64,000 nt of DNA, taken from positions 48,496 through 112,495 of the forward strand of contig NZ_FOQA01000003.1 in the NCBI RefSeq assembly GCF_900113635.1, written 5' to 3'. A model generated the notes under the pieces. It was not told the origin of the DNA and made no database searches. It saw only the letters and a list, made by a program, of their open reading frames with translations. This DNA comes from Tindallia magadiensis (lineage in GTDB: Bacteria > Bacillota > Clostridia > Peptostreptococcales > Tindalliaceae). The first letter of the stretch is position 1. Every line of letters starts with the position of its first letter. This document shows positions 16,303-24,215 of this stretch, piece by piece. The translations under genes and the position numbers were made by a program.

Positions 16303-17673
16303 ATGCAACGATTACTGGTTATCGAAGATGAAGAGCATCTAAGGGAAGTATTAATCTATCTCTTGGAAGAGGAAGGATACCTGGTAGATGGCGTGAAGGA
16401 TGGCATAGAAGGAGAAAATCGAATCTTGTCGATGGCTTATGACCTTGTTATTACAGATATCAAACTTCCTGGCAAGGACGGGTTATCCTTATTGGAACTT
16501 AAGGAAAAACACCATCTAAATACCGCCTTTGTCTTAATTACTTCTTATGGCAGCGTGGAATCAGCCGTGGAAGCCATTAAAATGGGCGCCGAAGAATATG
16601 TGACAAAACCTTTTCGAAACGATGATTTAATTCGCATAGTGAATCGAATCATGAAATATCGGCAAATGGAACGAGAAAACAAGGTGTATCGTCAAGCTTT
16701 AGAAGAAAAATATACGTTTTCTGAGAATGTTATTGGGAAAAGCAAAGCCATGAGAAATGTTTTTGATATTATTGAGAAAGTAGCTTCTTATGATGCTTCT
16801 GTGCTAATTAGTGGAGATAGTGGCACAGGAAAGGAAATGATCGCTAGAGCACTTCATTTTAATAGTCCGCGGCATAAGCATCACTTTGTTCCCATTAACT
16901 GTGCTGCGATTCCGGAAAATCTTCTGGAATCAGAGTTTTTTGGCTATGCGAAAGGAGCCTTTACCGGTGCGGTTGGGGAAAAAACGGGGCTGTTTCAGCA
17001 GGCAGAAGGTGGAACAATCCTTTTGGATGAAATAAGTGAAATGAGTCATTCTTTACAGGTAAAGCTTTTGAGAGTGTTGCAGGATAAAGAAGTTCGGAAA
17101 GTAGGGGCTTTAGAGACGTCGGTGGTGGACGTGCGGATTTTGGCGGCAACGAATAAACAGTTAAAAGAAGAAGTAGAGAAAGGAAACTTCCGAGAAGACC
17201 TTTATTATCGCCTGAACGTGGTCAATATCGATTTGCCATCCCTGCAACAGAGAAAAGAAGACATTCCGTTGCTGACAGATCATTTTATTGATAAATATAA
17301 CCAACGGTATCAAAGAAGGGTGAAAGGCGTTAATAGGGAAGTAATGACAGCGTTGCTTCAATACTCATGGCCTGGAAACGTACGAGAACTGGAGCATGTC
17401 ATCGAAAGTGCCCTGACCTTATGTGAAGGAGAGTGGATTGATCTGCGCCATATACAAGATAAAATTCAGATACAAAACAATGAAATAGATATCATGATTC
17501 CCCAGGAAGAAAGAAACTTAAAAAAGACCTTGGAAAAAGCAAAAATAAAAATTGAAAAAGAAATGATCAGACGAGCACTGGAAGAAACGAATCAAAACCG
17601 TACAGAAGCGGCACGTTTATTAGGGATCAGTCATCGGTCTTTGATGTACAAAATCAGCGACTATGAAATCTAA
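16303..17673 (+). CDS. NtrC-family sigma-54-dependent response regulator
   Basis: This 456-residue protein has three domains. The receiver domain (1-120) contains the acidic pair at E8-D9-E10 and phospho-acceptor D52. The AAA+ domain has Walker A GDSGTGKE (171-178) and the sigma-54-contacting GAFTGA loop at 218-223. The C-terminal Fis-type helix-turn-helix lies at about 415-455. All residues needed for opening sigma-54 promoters are present. It is directly followed by a palindromic region and, 212 bp later, a -24/-12 promoter, so it is the obvious activator of the symporter operon. Confidence 0.95.
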   Translation: MQRLLVIEDEEHLREVLIYLLEEEGYLVDGVKDGIEGENRILSMAYDLVITDIKLPGKDGLSLLELKEKHHLNTAFVLITSYGSVESAVEAIKMGAEEYVTKPFRNDDLIRIVNRIMKYRQMERENKVYRQALEEKYTFSENVIGKSKAMRNVFDIIEKVASYDASVLISGDSGTGKEMIARALHFNSPRHKHHFVPINCAAIPENLLESEFFGYAKGAFTGAVGEKTGLFQQAEGGTILLDEISEMSHSLQVKLLRVLQDKEVRKVGALETSVVDVRILAATNKQLKEEVEKGNFREDLYYRLNVVNIDLPSLQQRKEDIPLLTDHFIDKYNQRYQRRVKGVNREVMTALLQYSWPGNVRELEHVIESALTLCEGEWIDLRHIQDKIQIQNNEIDIMIPQEERNLKKTLEKAKIKIEKEMIRRALEETNQNRTEAARLLGISHRSLMYKISDYEI

Positions 17674-17676
17674 TGC

Positions 17677-17706
17677 AATGGCTATGAAATATATTTCATA
17701 GCCATT
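17677..17706. promoter_or_regulatory. 30-bp perfect palindrome, candidate activator site or terminator
   Basis: Two 14-base arms, AATGGCTATGAAAT and its exact complement, are separated by AT. The core GGCTATGAAA recurs at 17804-17813 and a partial copy (CTATGAAAT) at 17661-17669. It lies about 180 bp upstream of the sigma-54 promoter, the usual distance for an NtrC-type enhancer. It follows the regulator's stop codon and could also be a terminator, but no T-run follows. Confidence 0.5.
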
Positions 17707-17885
17707 ATTAGGATTAAAAACCATTGAAGTCTTAGGCCTGCAGGCAAGAAAGCCGATCTAATATCGACAAACATGACTAATCTAAATCAAATCCATCACT
17801 GGAGGCTATGAAAAGATTTGCATGGAAGAAAGGTCACTGAAGAGGCAAATGCTTGAAAAATCAGAAAAGCCAATTAAAAAACTTC

Positions 17886-17900
17886 TGGCATAATCTTTGC
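17886..17900 (+). promoter_or_regulatory. Sigma-54 (-24/-12) promoter
   Basis: TGGCATAATCTTTGC has the invariant GG and GC separated by exactly ten bases, with TGGCA and TTTGC matching the consensus elements. The predicted start is near 17912 and the symporter ATG at 17942. An NtrC-type activator is encoded immediately upstream. Confidence 0.8.
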
Positions 17901-17941
17901 GTTTCACTAATACCAGAAGGAAAATTTCGGGAGGAGAAATC

Positions 17942-19462
17942 ATGGATTTTAATTATATGGTCACCGGTTTCCTCTTTGTATACTTTATTTCCTTATTGAT
18001 CACCGGTATTTTTGCCTACCGGAGCATGACGAATCTGGAAGAATTTGTACTGGCTGGTAGAAGATTAAAGTCCATGCCTTTAGCCCTTACGGTAAGTTCA
18101 ACAGGAATGAGTGGCTGGTTGGCACTTGGGTTTGCTGGTTATACGTATGAAGCAGGCTTTCAGAGCCTCTGGATTCTTGTACCGAGCGCTACTATCGGCA
18201 TTATGATTTGCTACGCACTTATTGCGAAAAAAGTACGCCGATATTCTGAAAGAATCGGAGCGTTAACAGCAACAGAGCTCTTACGAAAGCGTTTTTACGA
18301 TACAGGGAACACCTTAAACCTTGCCGTATCCCTGACCATATGCATTGCTTCTGTCGCATATATCAGCGGCCAATTGTTAGCAACCGGCAAAATACTGAAC
18401 CTGGTTTTTGGCTGGGATTTTCAGTTAGCAATTGTGGCAGCAGCTGTTATTATGATTACATATTCGGTCATGGGAGGATTTTATGCCGTTTGCTGGACAG
18501 ATTTTATCCAGGGAATTTTGATGATTGTCGGCAGCTTGGTTACTGGTGGGCTGGCCATTGTTTATGCTGGCGGACTGGGGCAATTATCCGAAAAAGCAGC
18601 CGTTGTCAGCCACAGTTATCCAGATTTTGTGATCACACCCTTTGCCAGCTTTTCCGTAGTGGTGATGGGCGTCAGCATGTTTATTGGGGATGGTGTTTTT
18701 AACTGGATCGGACAACCAACCTTAATGAGCCGATACATGGCAGCGCAGAACACCAAGGTTTTTGGCAAAGCAGCGATAGTAACTATTACGATCCAATTAG
18801 TGTTATTTATCGGCGTGTTTCTGGCCGCTGTGTATATGCGTACCCAGTTTCCCGATCCAGCCTTGCTTCCATACAGTGGCGATACAGAAACCGTGTTGAT
18901 CCAATTCTTTTTTACCACTTCGCATCCTGTTGTTGTCGGCATTTTCATTGGAGCGATTATGGCTTCTATTATGTCTACGGCAGACTCTTTGCTCATCATG
19001 GCCACCTCTGTTGTGGTTAATGATATATATAGCTATTATCGTCCCCGGGCTTCGCAACAGCATTTAGTGCTGGTGAGTAGAATATTGATTCTATGGTTGG
19101 GACTAATCGCTATCCTGATCTCTTTAAACAGCGGTTCTGTATTATGGAGTTCTTGGTTTGGATGGACGGCTCTCGGTATTGTAGGGATGCCTCTTATCAT
19201 AGGCCTTTACTGGGATAAAGCATCAAAGGAAGGGGCTATTGCCGGAATTACCAGCGGTTTTGCTGTGTTGGTGATTTGGAACCTATGGAACTTAACAGAA
19301 AGATGGAATGTTTTCCAGGCACTGCCAGCCTGTGGCATTGCGTTGCTGGCAACTTGGCTGGTTAGCTTAATCACTTCCAATCCTCCACCTCATGTAATGA
19401 AAGATGTTCAGGAACTGAAGGAACATAAAAAATTCAGCAAAGAAGTGGAGGTTCATTCATAA
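17942..19462 (+). CDS. Sodium:solute symporter, SSS (PutP-like) family, copy 1
   Basis: A 506-residue polytopic transporter with about 13 hydrophobic segments. Family features include FVLAGRRLKSMPLALTVS near the N-terminus, SSTGMSGWLALGFAGY, and GAIMASIMSTADSLLIMATS, which in SSS proteins contributes to the Na+ site. Substrate is not predictable; PutP-like members carry proline and other small amino or carboxylic solutes. ATG 17942 has GGGAGGAG upstream. It is the first gene after the sigma-54 promoter and is about half identical by eye to the second symporter, implying an ancient tandem duplication. Confidence 0.9.
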   Translation: MDFNYMVTGFLFVYFISLLITGIFAYRSMTNLEEFVLAGRRLKSMPLALTVSSTGMSGWLALGFAGYTYEAGFQSLWILVPSATIGIMICYALIAKKVRRYSERIGALTATELLRKRFYDTGNTLNLAVSLTICIASVAYISGQLLATGKILNLVFGWDFQLAIVAAAVIMITYSVMGGFYAVCWTDFIQGILMIVGSLVTGGLAIVYAGGLGQLSEKAAVVSHSYPDFVITPFASFSVVVMGVSMFIGDGVFNWIGQPTLMSRYMAAQNTKVFGKAAIVTITIQLVLFIGVFLAAVYMRTQFPDPALLPYSGDTETVLIQFFFTTSHPVVVGIFIGAIMASIMSTADSLLIMATSVVVNDIYSYYRPRASQQHLVLVSRILILWLGLIAILISLNSGSVLWSSWFGWTALGIVGMPLIIGLYWDKASKEGAIAGITSGFAVLVIWNLWNLTERWNVFQALPACGIALLATWLVSLITSNPPPHVMKDVQELKEHKKFSKEVEVHS

Positions 19463-19493
19463 GGGAAATACCTTAAGGAAAGGAGGCGCCAAG

Positions 19494-19598
19494 ATGGATA
19501 GAGTTCCAATGAGTACATGGCTGTTCATTCTGATACCGGCCATCGGCTCCTACATCGCATCAATTATCTATTACAGGAATCAGCAAGGTAAAGATTAA
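19494..19598 (+). CDS. 34-residue membrane peptide between the symporters
   Basis: A short gene with an excellent AAAGGAGG site seven bases upstream of ATG 19494 encodes one hydrophobic helix (about residues 9-27), flanked by a short N-terminus and a polar tail YYRNQQGKD. It lies 31 bases after symporter 1 and 26 bases before symporter 2, so it is cotranscribed. Very small single-helix accessory proteins are known or annotated beside some sodium symporters (for example the small subunit in MetP-type systems), so an accessory role for symporter 1 or 2 is plausible but inferred. Confidence 0.7.
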   Translation: MDRVPMSTWLFILIPAIGSYIASIIYYRNQQGKD

Positions 19599-19624
19599 CA
19601 ACCTATGGATAAGGAGGAATGAAA

Positions 19625-21124
19625 ATGGAACAAGCATTGCCGATGATTCAGTTTTTTTTAATACTCTATTTACTGATGCTGGTAGGTATTGGATACGTGG
19701 CATCGAAAAGAATGAAAGGTTTAGAAGATTACGTACTGGCAGGAAGAGGCATTGGATCCTATGTCATGGCCTTTACATTTAGCGCTACAGGAATGAGTGG
19801 TTGGCTAGGTTTGGGCTTGGCAGGATATGTATATCGTTCTGGGTTTGAAGGTGTCTGGACTATGGTGCCCAGCGCAACGGTAGGAATTTTTCTAAGTTTT
19901 GCCTTAGTCAGTAAAATGGTCCGGAAATACTCGGAAAACGTAGGAGCCATTACCATACCGGATGTTTTAGAAGCCCGTTATTACGATAAAAGCCGGATAT
20001 TACGCATTATTTCAGCTTTGATTATTTTGGCGGCTGCCATTGCTTATGTGAATGGTCAATTAGTAGCTTTTGGCGTTACCTTTGAAGCTGTTTTAGGTTG
20101 GAATTATTCCACTACCATCGTATTGGCTGCCATTATGTTTGTAGCCTGGACGATGTTAGGTGGGTTGTTAGCCATCTGTTGGACAGACTTTATCCAAGGA
20201 ATCTTAATGGTGTTAGGGACTGCAATGGCAGGAGCCTTTGCCATCGCTCTATCTGGGGGGATAGGAGAATTATCGATGGGTGCAGCTGAAATCGCCAAAA
20301 CAGACCCTGATTTCATTATATCACCTTTTGCAACCATGCCGGCCATCATTTATGGAATTTCTCTATTTATGGGAGATGGAATCTTTAGTTGGATCGGTCA
20401 GCCAACACTGATGGTTCGATACATGGCTGCCAAAGATGCGAAAACCCTTAATTTGTCCGGGTTAATGGCGGTCTTTATTCAATCCATCCTTTTTGGTGGT
20501 ACATTTCTGGCCGCTCTTTATATGAGAACACAGTTTCCTGAGGCATCTGGTCTGCCAATGGCCGGAAATACGGAAACCGTATTGATCCAGTTCTTTACTA
20601 CCATGACGCATCCTATTTTTGCCGGTATTTTTATCGGGAGTATTTTAGCGGCGATTATGTCCACCGCCGATTCAATGCTTATTATGGGAAGCTCTACTTT
20701 AGTAAATGATTTCTATATAAAAATTTTCAAGCCGGATCTGGATAAGCGAAAAGCTCTTTATTATGGAAGGTTAGCAACCTTGGTACTTGGAGTGCTAGGG
20801 GTATTGTTAAGTCTTCGCGGAGGTTCTGTACTAATTATTTCCTGGTTTGGATGGAACACCCTCGGTCTCTTTGGAGGACCGGTGCTGTTGGGCCTTTACT
20901 GGCCAAGAGCCACCAGAGAAGGCGCTATTGCCGGCTTGTCCACCGGATTTATATTACTGGTACTATGGTCTTTCCTTGGTCTTGAAGGTGCCACCAATAT
21001 ATTCCAGGCCTTCCCGGCAGCTCTAGCCACCTATGTGGTTACCTACATTGTCAGCTTAATGACACCGGCACCGCCAGAAGAAATACAAGAAGGCGTTCGA
21101 GCTCTCAGAAGAAAGAAAACATAA
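19625..21124 (+). CDS. Sodium:solute symporter, SSS (PutP-like) family, copy 2
   Basis: A 499-residue paralogue of the upstream symporter, sharing YVLAGRGIGSY, SATGMSGWLGLGLAGY, ICWTDFIQGILM, IGQPTLMVRYMA and ILAAIMSTADSMLIM. About 13 membrane helices are expected. ATG 19625 is preferred because AAGGAGG is then seven bases away; ATG 19619 directly abuts the site. Two paralogous symporters under one promoter suggest related substrates or different affinities. The gene ends before a 145-bp gap with a large hairpin, then the amidase gene. Confidence 0.9.
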   Translation: MEQALPMIQFFLILYLLMLVGIGYVASKRMKGLEDYVLAGRGIGSYVMAFTFSATGMSGWLGLGLAGYVYRSGFEGVWTMVPSATVGIFLSFALVSKMVRKYSENVGAITIPDVLEARYYDKSRILRIISALIILAAAIAYVNGQLVAFGVTFEAVLGWNYSTTIVLAAIMFVAWTMLGGLLAICWTDFIQGILMVLGTAMAGAFAIALSGGIGELSMGAAEIAKTDPDFIISPFATMPAIIYGISLFMGDGIFSWIGQPTLMVRYMAAKDAKTLNLSGLMAVFIQSILFGGTFLAALYMRTQFPEASGLPMAGNTETVLIQFFTTMTHPIFAGIFIGSILAAIMSTADSMLIMGSSTLVNDFYIKIFKPDLDKRKALYYGRLATLVLGVLGVLLSLRGGSVLIISWFGWNTLGLFGGPVLLGLYWPRATREGAIAGLSTGFILLVLWSFLGLEGATNIFQAFPAALATYVVTYIVSLMTPAPPEEIQEGVRALRRKKT

Positions 21125-21142
21125 ACAACCTGAGCTTGTCCC

Positions 21143-21204
21143 GTAGCCAAAGCAAATCTATTGCCTGAATTCAGTCCCCTCAGGCGATAGGTTGCTTTGA
21201 CTAC
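21143..21204 (+). other. 62-nt stem-loop between symporter 2 and amidase
   Basis: Arms pair in register over GTAG/CTAC, CAAAGCAA/TTGCTTTG, CTAT/ATAG and GCCTGA/TCAGGC with small bulges and an 11-base loop. No U-run follows, so it is less likely a terminator and more likely an mRNA processing or stability element separating transporter from enzyme expression. Confidence 0.6.
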
Positions 21205-21269
21205 AGACAGATAGAAGTTAAAAGAAAAAATTGCTAAGAAAAGAAATATGAACAAAGGAGGAAGATCCC

Positions 21270-22076
21270 ATGAAAAGCCAGTATCAAATAGCGGCAATTC
21301 AGATGAAATCTGTCATGAAAGAGACAAAGCATAATCTGGATAAGGCGATAGATCTGATAGAAAAAGCAGCGAAAGATGGTGCGGAGCTGATCTGTTTGCC
21401 GGAACTGTTTTATCAGGGTTATCATCTCACCCAGCAGGAATTTTTTCAGACCGCCGAATATCCTGACGGAGTCATGTACCAGGAACTGGCGAAGGTAGCA
21501 AAAGAAAAACAACTTCACATTGTAGCTCCCTATGCAGAAAAAACCCATATGCCCGGCGTCATTTATAATGCTGCTATCCTGATTAACGATCAAGGACAGC
21601 TGCAGGGCAATATGAGAAAAGTATACTTATGGGGGGAAGAATCAACGAAATTCAGGGCTGGTAATCATTATCCGGTATATGAAACACCTTTAGGAAAGAT
21701 CGGCATCATGATTTGTTATGATATTGAGTTTCCAGAGCCGCCACGTATTCAAGCCTTGAAAGGAGCAGAACTTATTTTGGCCCCTTCTGTATGGAGTTTG
21801 ACCGGTGAACCGCGATGGGACATCGATCTACCGGCAGCCGCTCTTTACAATGGCCTTTTTACTATGGGCGTCAACACGATTGATAATGGTGCTTGCGGGA
21901 AAAGTAAAGTGGTTAATCCAAAAGGCATTGTGGTTAATGAAGCACCAAAAGAGAAAGAAACAATCCTGATAACCGAAATCAATCGGAAAGATATTTATCA
22001 GGCAAGAGCCGATATTCCCTATCTAAAAGACTTTCGGGAAGATACTTTTAGTATGGAAGCCGTCCATCAGTATTAA
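21270..22076 (+). CDS. Nitrilase-superfamily carbon-nitrogen hydrolase
   Basis: This 268-residue amidohydrolase has the complete Glu-Lys-Cys triad: E45 in CLPELFYQG, K117 in NMRKVYLW and C149 in IMICYDIEFPE, plus the second Glu E124 in WGEES. Relatives act on amides and carbamoyl compounds (omega-amidase, N-carbamoyl amino acid hydrolase, aliphatic amidase); substrate unknown. It has an AAAGGAGGAAG site and follows the symporters on the same strand. The context suggests hydrolysis of an imported amide-containing solute, releasing ammonia. It is cytoplasmic, having no signal peptide. Confidence 0.88.
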   Translation: MKSQYQIAAIQMKSVMKETKHNLDKAIDLIEKAAKDGAELICLPELFYQGYHLTQQEFFQTAEYPDGVMYQELAKVAKEKQLHIVAPYAEKTHMPGVIYNAAILINDQGQLQGNMRKVYLWGEESTKFRAGNHYPVYETPLGKIGIMICYDIEFPEPPRIQALKGAELILAPSVWSLTGEPRWDIDLPAAALYNGLFTMGVNTIDNGACGKSKVVNPKGIVVNEAPKEKETILITEINRKDIYQARADIPYLKDFREDTFSMEAVHQY

Positions 22077-22094
22077 TGAGGAGGGGCGATACCA

Positions 22095-22658
22095 ATGAAT
22101 CAGATCAAAGCAATGATTGATAAGAAAGAAGCCGTGAAAATAGTAAATACCTTTATGGACAAAAAGCGAAAAGAAGCTTTTGACATTCAGAATGTGGAAG
22201 CGGTGCATATTCCCTTTTACATTCTTCGGGTAGAAATGAGAATTAAAAGAGCCTTTGGATTGAAGCCTAAAATCATTGAGCACCTTTATTGGGTCAATAG
22301 CATAGACGGGGAGGTTATTCGTACAAAAGAGGATCCGGAAACCGAGCAGATTCAAGAAGGAAAACAAATGAACCCACGACTAAGTCGAAAACAATGCTTT
22401 CAAATAGCTGAAGAGCAAGGGTTTAAGCATGTTACCAGATTTTACAAAAGCTTTTGGACACCGGAAATACAGGTAGAAGAAAAAGAACATGTAGCCATCG
22501 GGTATTGGAAATGTGATCTGAAGCTAGAAAAAAATGAAAAGCCCCTGATACTTCTAGTCAATCGGTTCAGTGGAGATGTGGTTCAGCATAAAGTAGAAAA
22601 TCGAGAAACCATTTTTTCAAATCAAATAAATCAAATGCAAAGCACAGGTACCCTGTGA
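22095..22658 (+). CDS. Orphan cytoplasmic protein downstream of amidase
   Basis: The product is 187 residues and not recognised. It has no signal peptide or membrane helix. It is rich in charged residues, with a pattern of amphipathic strands: VEAVHIPFYILRVEMRIKR and a later similar segment KPLILLVNRFSGDVVQHKV, perhaps a two-repeat fold; each block ends with a motif like D/GEVxxxK (SIDGEVIRTKED, FSGDVVQHKVEN), reminiscent of PepSY-like repeats but not convincingly. It starts 18 bases after the amidase behind a GAGGAGGGG site, so it belongs to the same operon. Function unknown. Confidence 0.65.
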   Translation: MNQIKAMIDKKEAVKIVNTFMDKKRKEAFDIQNVEAVHIPFYILRVEMRIKRAFGLKPKIIEHLYWVNSIDGEVIRTKEDPETEQIQEGKQMNPRLSRKQCFQIAEEQGFKHVTRFYKSFWTPEIQVEEKEHVAIGYWKCDLKLEKNEKPLILLVNRFSGDVVQHKVENRETIFSNQINQMQSTGTL

Positions 22659-22743
22659 GGATATTCACGTAGATGCAAAAGGTCTTGGTTACGGGGTCTG
22701 GAGGCCTAATTATCCCCTAATTTCAGGATAGACTAAAGTATTC

Positions 22744-22773
22744 CTGCCAAAGTTTCGAAATATAAAGTATAAT
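22744..22773 (+). promoter_or_regulatory. Probable promoter of the HD-GYP gene
   Basis: CTGCCA (22744-22749) and a perfect TATAAT (22768-22773) with an 18-base spacer. The -35 is weak. Confidence 0.45.
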
Positions 22774-22812
22774 GAAAGATAATATAATCAAATCTAAGGC
22801 AGGTGGCTCCCT

Positions 22813-24000
22813 ATGAGTAACCCCATCAAAGAACCAAAGGAAAGCTATCGAACGTTACAAAATCTTGACGAGCTAAAATCAGGCATGGTAATAGCGGAAG
22901 ACGTTTTTAATAAAAATGGCCATGTGCTAATTGCCGCGGGCTTTGTAGTAGATGATGTGGCAAAGTTAAAACAATTTCTGACCTTACATAAAGTGGACCA
23001 GGTTAGAATCAGGTTGCATGCTACAAAATACCCCGTAAAAGCTAAAAAGCCAAAGCAGGAACCGGTCACCCCTGCTGAAACCCAGCCACTAGACCTTACC
23101 GCCCGGGAAGAAGCCCGGCTTCAGAAAAAAAGGCAAATGGAAACAAAAGCCTTTCAGGACCGGTATCAGGTGCAAAAGGAAACCATTAAAACGGATTTTC
23201 AGCGCATGGTAAAGGGAGAAGAAGTTTCGAAGGATCGGCTGGAAGCACAGGTGATCGAGATCCTGAAAAGCTACGACGGGACCGTCAACGTTTTTCAATT
23301 GATCGAAACCATTAAAAAGGATTATCGAGATCTTTATGCCCATTATTATCAGGTAACCATTATTAGTCATTCTATTGGAACCTGGCTGGAATTAACCCCG
23401 CCGCAGATGAAAAACCTTACCTTAAGCGCATTGCTTCATGATTTAGGGAAAGAGCAGCTCTCGCCGGAACTTATTCTGGCACAAAACAAACTTTCAACCG
23501 ATGAAGAGCTGGAATATCAAAAACATGTGGTCATTGGGTATGAACTGGCCAAACATTATGATTTTATTAATTACGATATGCTGCAAGCTATTCTTTTGCA
23601 CCATGAACGAAGCGATGGAAGCGGATATCCATTAGGTTTGAAACAGGAAAAAATTCCGTTACTGGCAAGAATCATTGCCATAGCGGATGTCTATAACACC
23701 CTCACCTCTCCAAACAGCAAAGGAGAGAAGAAAACACCCTTTGAAGCTGTTAAAATCATGGAAAGCGAGTATATGGATCAGTTAGATACGAGGATTCTGT
23801 ATATCTTTCTCAATCGCATCGGGAACTGTTTTTTGGGACAATTGGTACACTTAAATGACGGTCGGGTAGGTGAAGTGATTTTTGTTCCCCGGGTCTATGT
23901 CTATCGTCCGATTATTAAGCTAAAACCGACAAACCAATTGATTGATCTGAGTCATAGGGATCATCAAAAAATATCCATCAAAGCTTTCGCCGAAACCTAA
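22813..24000 (+). CDS. HD-GYP domain protein (putative c-di-GMP phosphodiesterase)
   Basis: This 395-residue protein has an N-terminal domain (about 10-70) of the DUF3391-like type often preceding HD-GYP, a charged Lys/Gln/Glu linker (about 75-130) and an HD-GYP domain with HD at 209-210 and HHERSDGSGYP at 263-273. HD-GYP proteins hydrolyse cyclic di-GMP to GMP or pGpG. The metal-binding residues are present, so activity is plausible. A C-terminal stretch of about 60 residues is a separate small beta-rich region. It is a single-gene unit with its own promoter. Confidence 0.9.
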   Translation: MSNPIKEPKESYRTLQNLDELKSGMVIAEDVFNKNGHVLIAAGFVVDDVAKLKQFLTLHKVDQVRIRLHATKYPVKAKKPKQEPVTPAETQPLDLTAREEARLQKKRQMETKAFQDRYQVQKETIKTDFQRMVKGEEVSKDRLEAQVIEILKSYDGTVNVFQLIETIKKDYRDLYAHYYQVTIISHSIGTWLELTPPQMKNLTLSALLHDLGKEQLSPELILAQNKLSTDEELEYQKHVVIGYELAKHYDFINYDMLQAILLHHERSDGSGYPLGLKQEKIPLLARIIAIADVYNTLTSPNSKGEKKTPFEAVKIMESEYMDQLDTRILYIFLNRIGNCFLGQLVHLNDGRVGEVIFVPRVYVYRPIIKLKPTNQLIDLSHRDHQKISIKAFAET

Positions 24001-24063
24001 AAAATATACTCTTTGAAACATAATTGTCATAAAAGAGGTACTCTTTGAAAAAACTAAGCTTCA

Positions 24064-24089
24064 CACCTCTCATTTTTGAAAGAGAGGTG
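24064..24089 (+). other. Hairpin and repeats after HD-GYP gene
   Basis: CACCTCTC and GAGAGGTG form an 8-bp stem with a 10-base loop. Just upstream, the 12-mer TACTCTTTGAAA occurs twice (24007-24018 and 24039-24050) and AAAGAG-GTA-CTCTTT is an inverted repeat. No T-run follows the stem, so a terminator role is uncertain. Confidence 0.4.
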
Positions 24090-24096
24090 GATTTAC

Positions 24097-24125
24097 TTGA
24101 CATAATATTCTAACTGTACTAGAAT
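24097..24125 (+). promoter_or_regulatory. Sigma-A-type promoter upstream of the 3D-domain gene
   Basis: Perfect TTGACA at 24097-24102, 17-base spacer, TAGAAT at 24120-24125 (5/6). The predicted transcription start falls at the edge of the hairpin at 24130. Confidence 0.65.
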
Positions 24126-24129
24126 GAAG

Positions 24130-24154
24130 GACGCTTTTATAAGGCGTCTTTTTT
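24130..24154 (+). terminator. Terminator-like hairpin at the very start of the 3D-gene transcript
   Basis: GACGC-CTT-type stem (GACGCTT / AAGGCGTC) with a short loop followed by TTTTTT. It lies 5-30 bases after the -10 and 60 bases before the start codon, so it could act as an attenuator or terminate transcription from upstream. Confidence 0.6.
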
Positions 24155-24215
24155 ATGCCAAATAACAGAGAATGGCAGAGAATACAAGAGTTTTAGTGAG
24201 AAAGAGGAGGAAATC

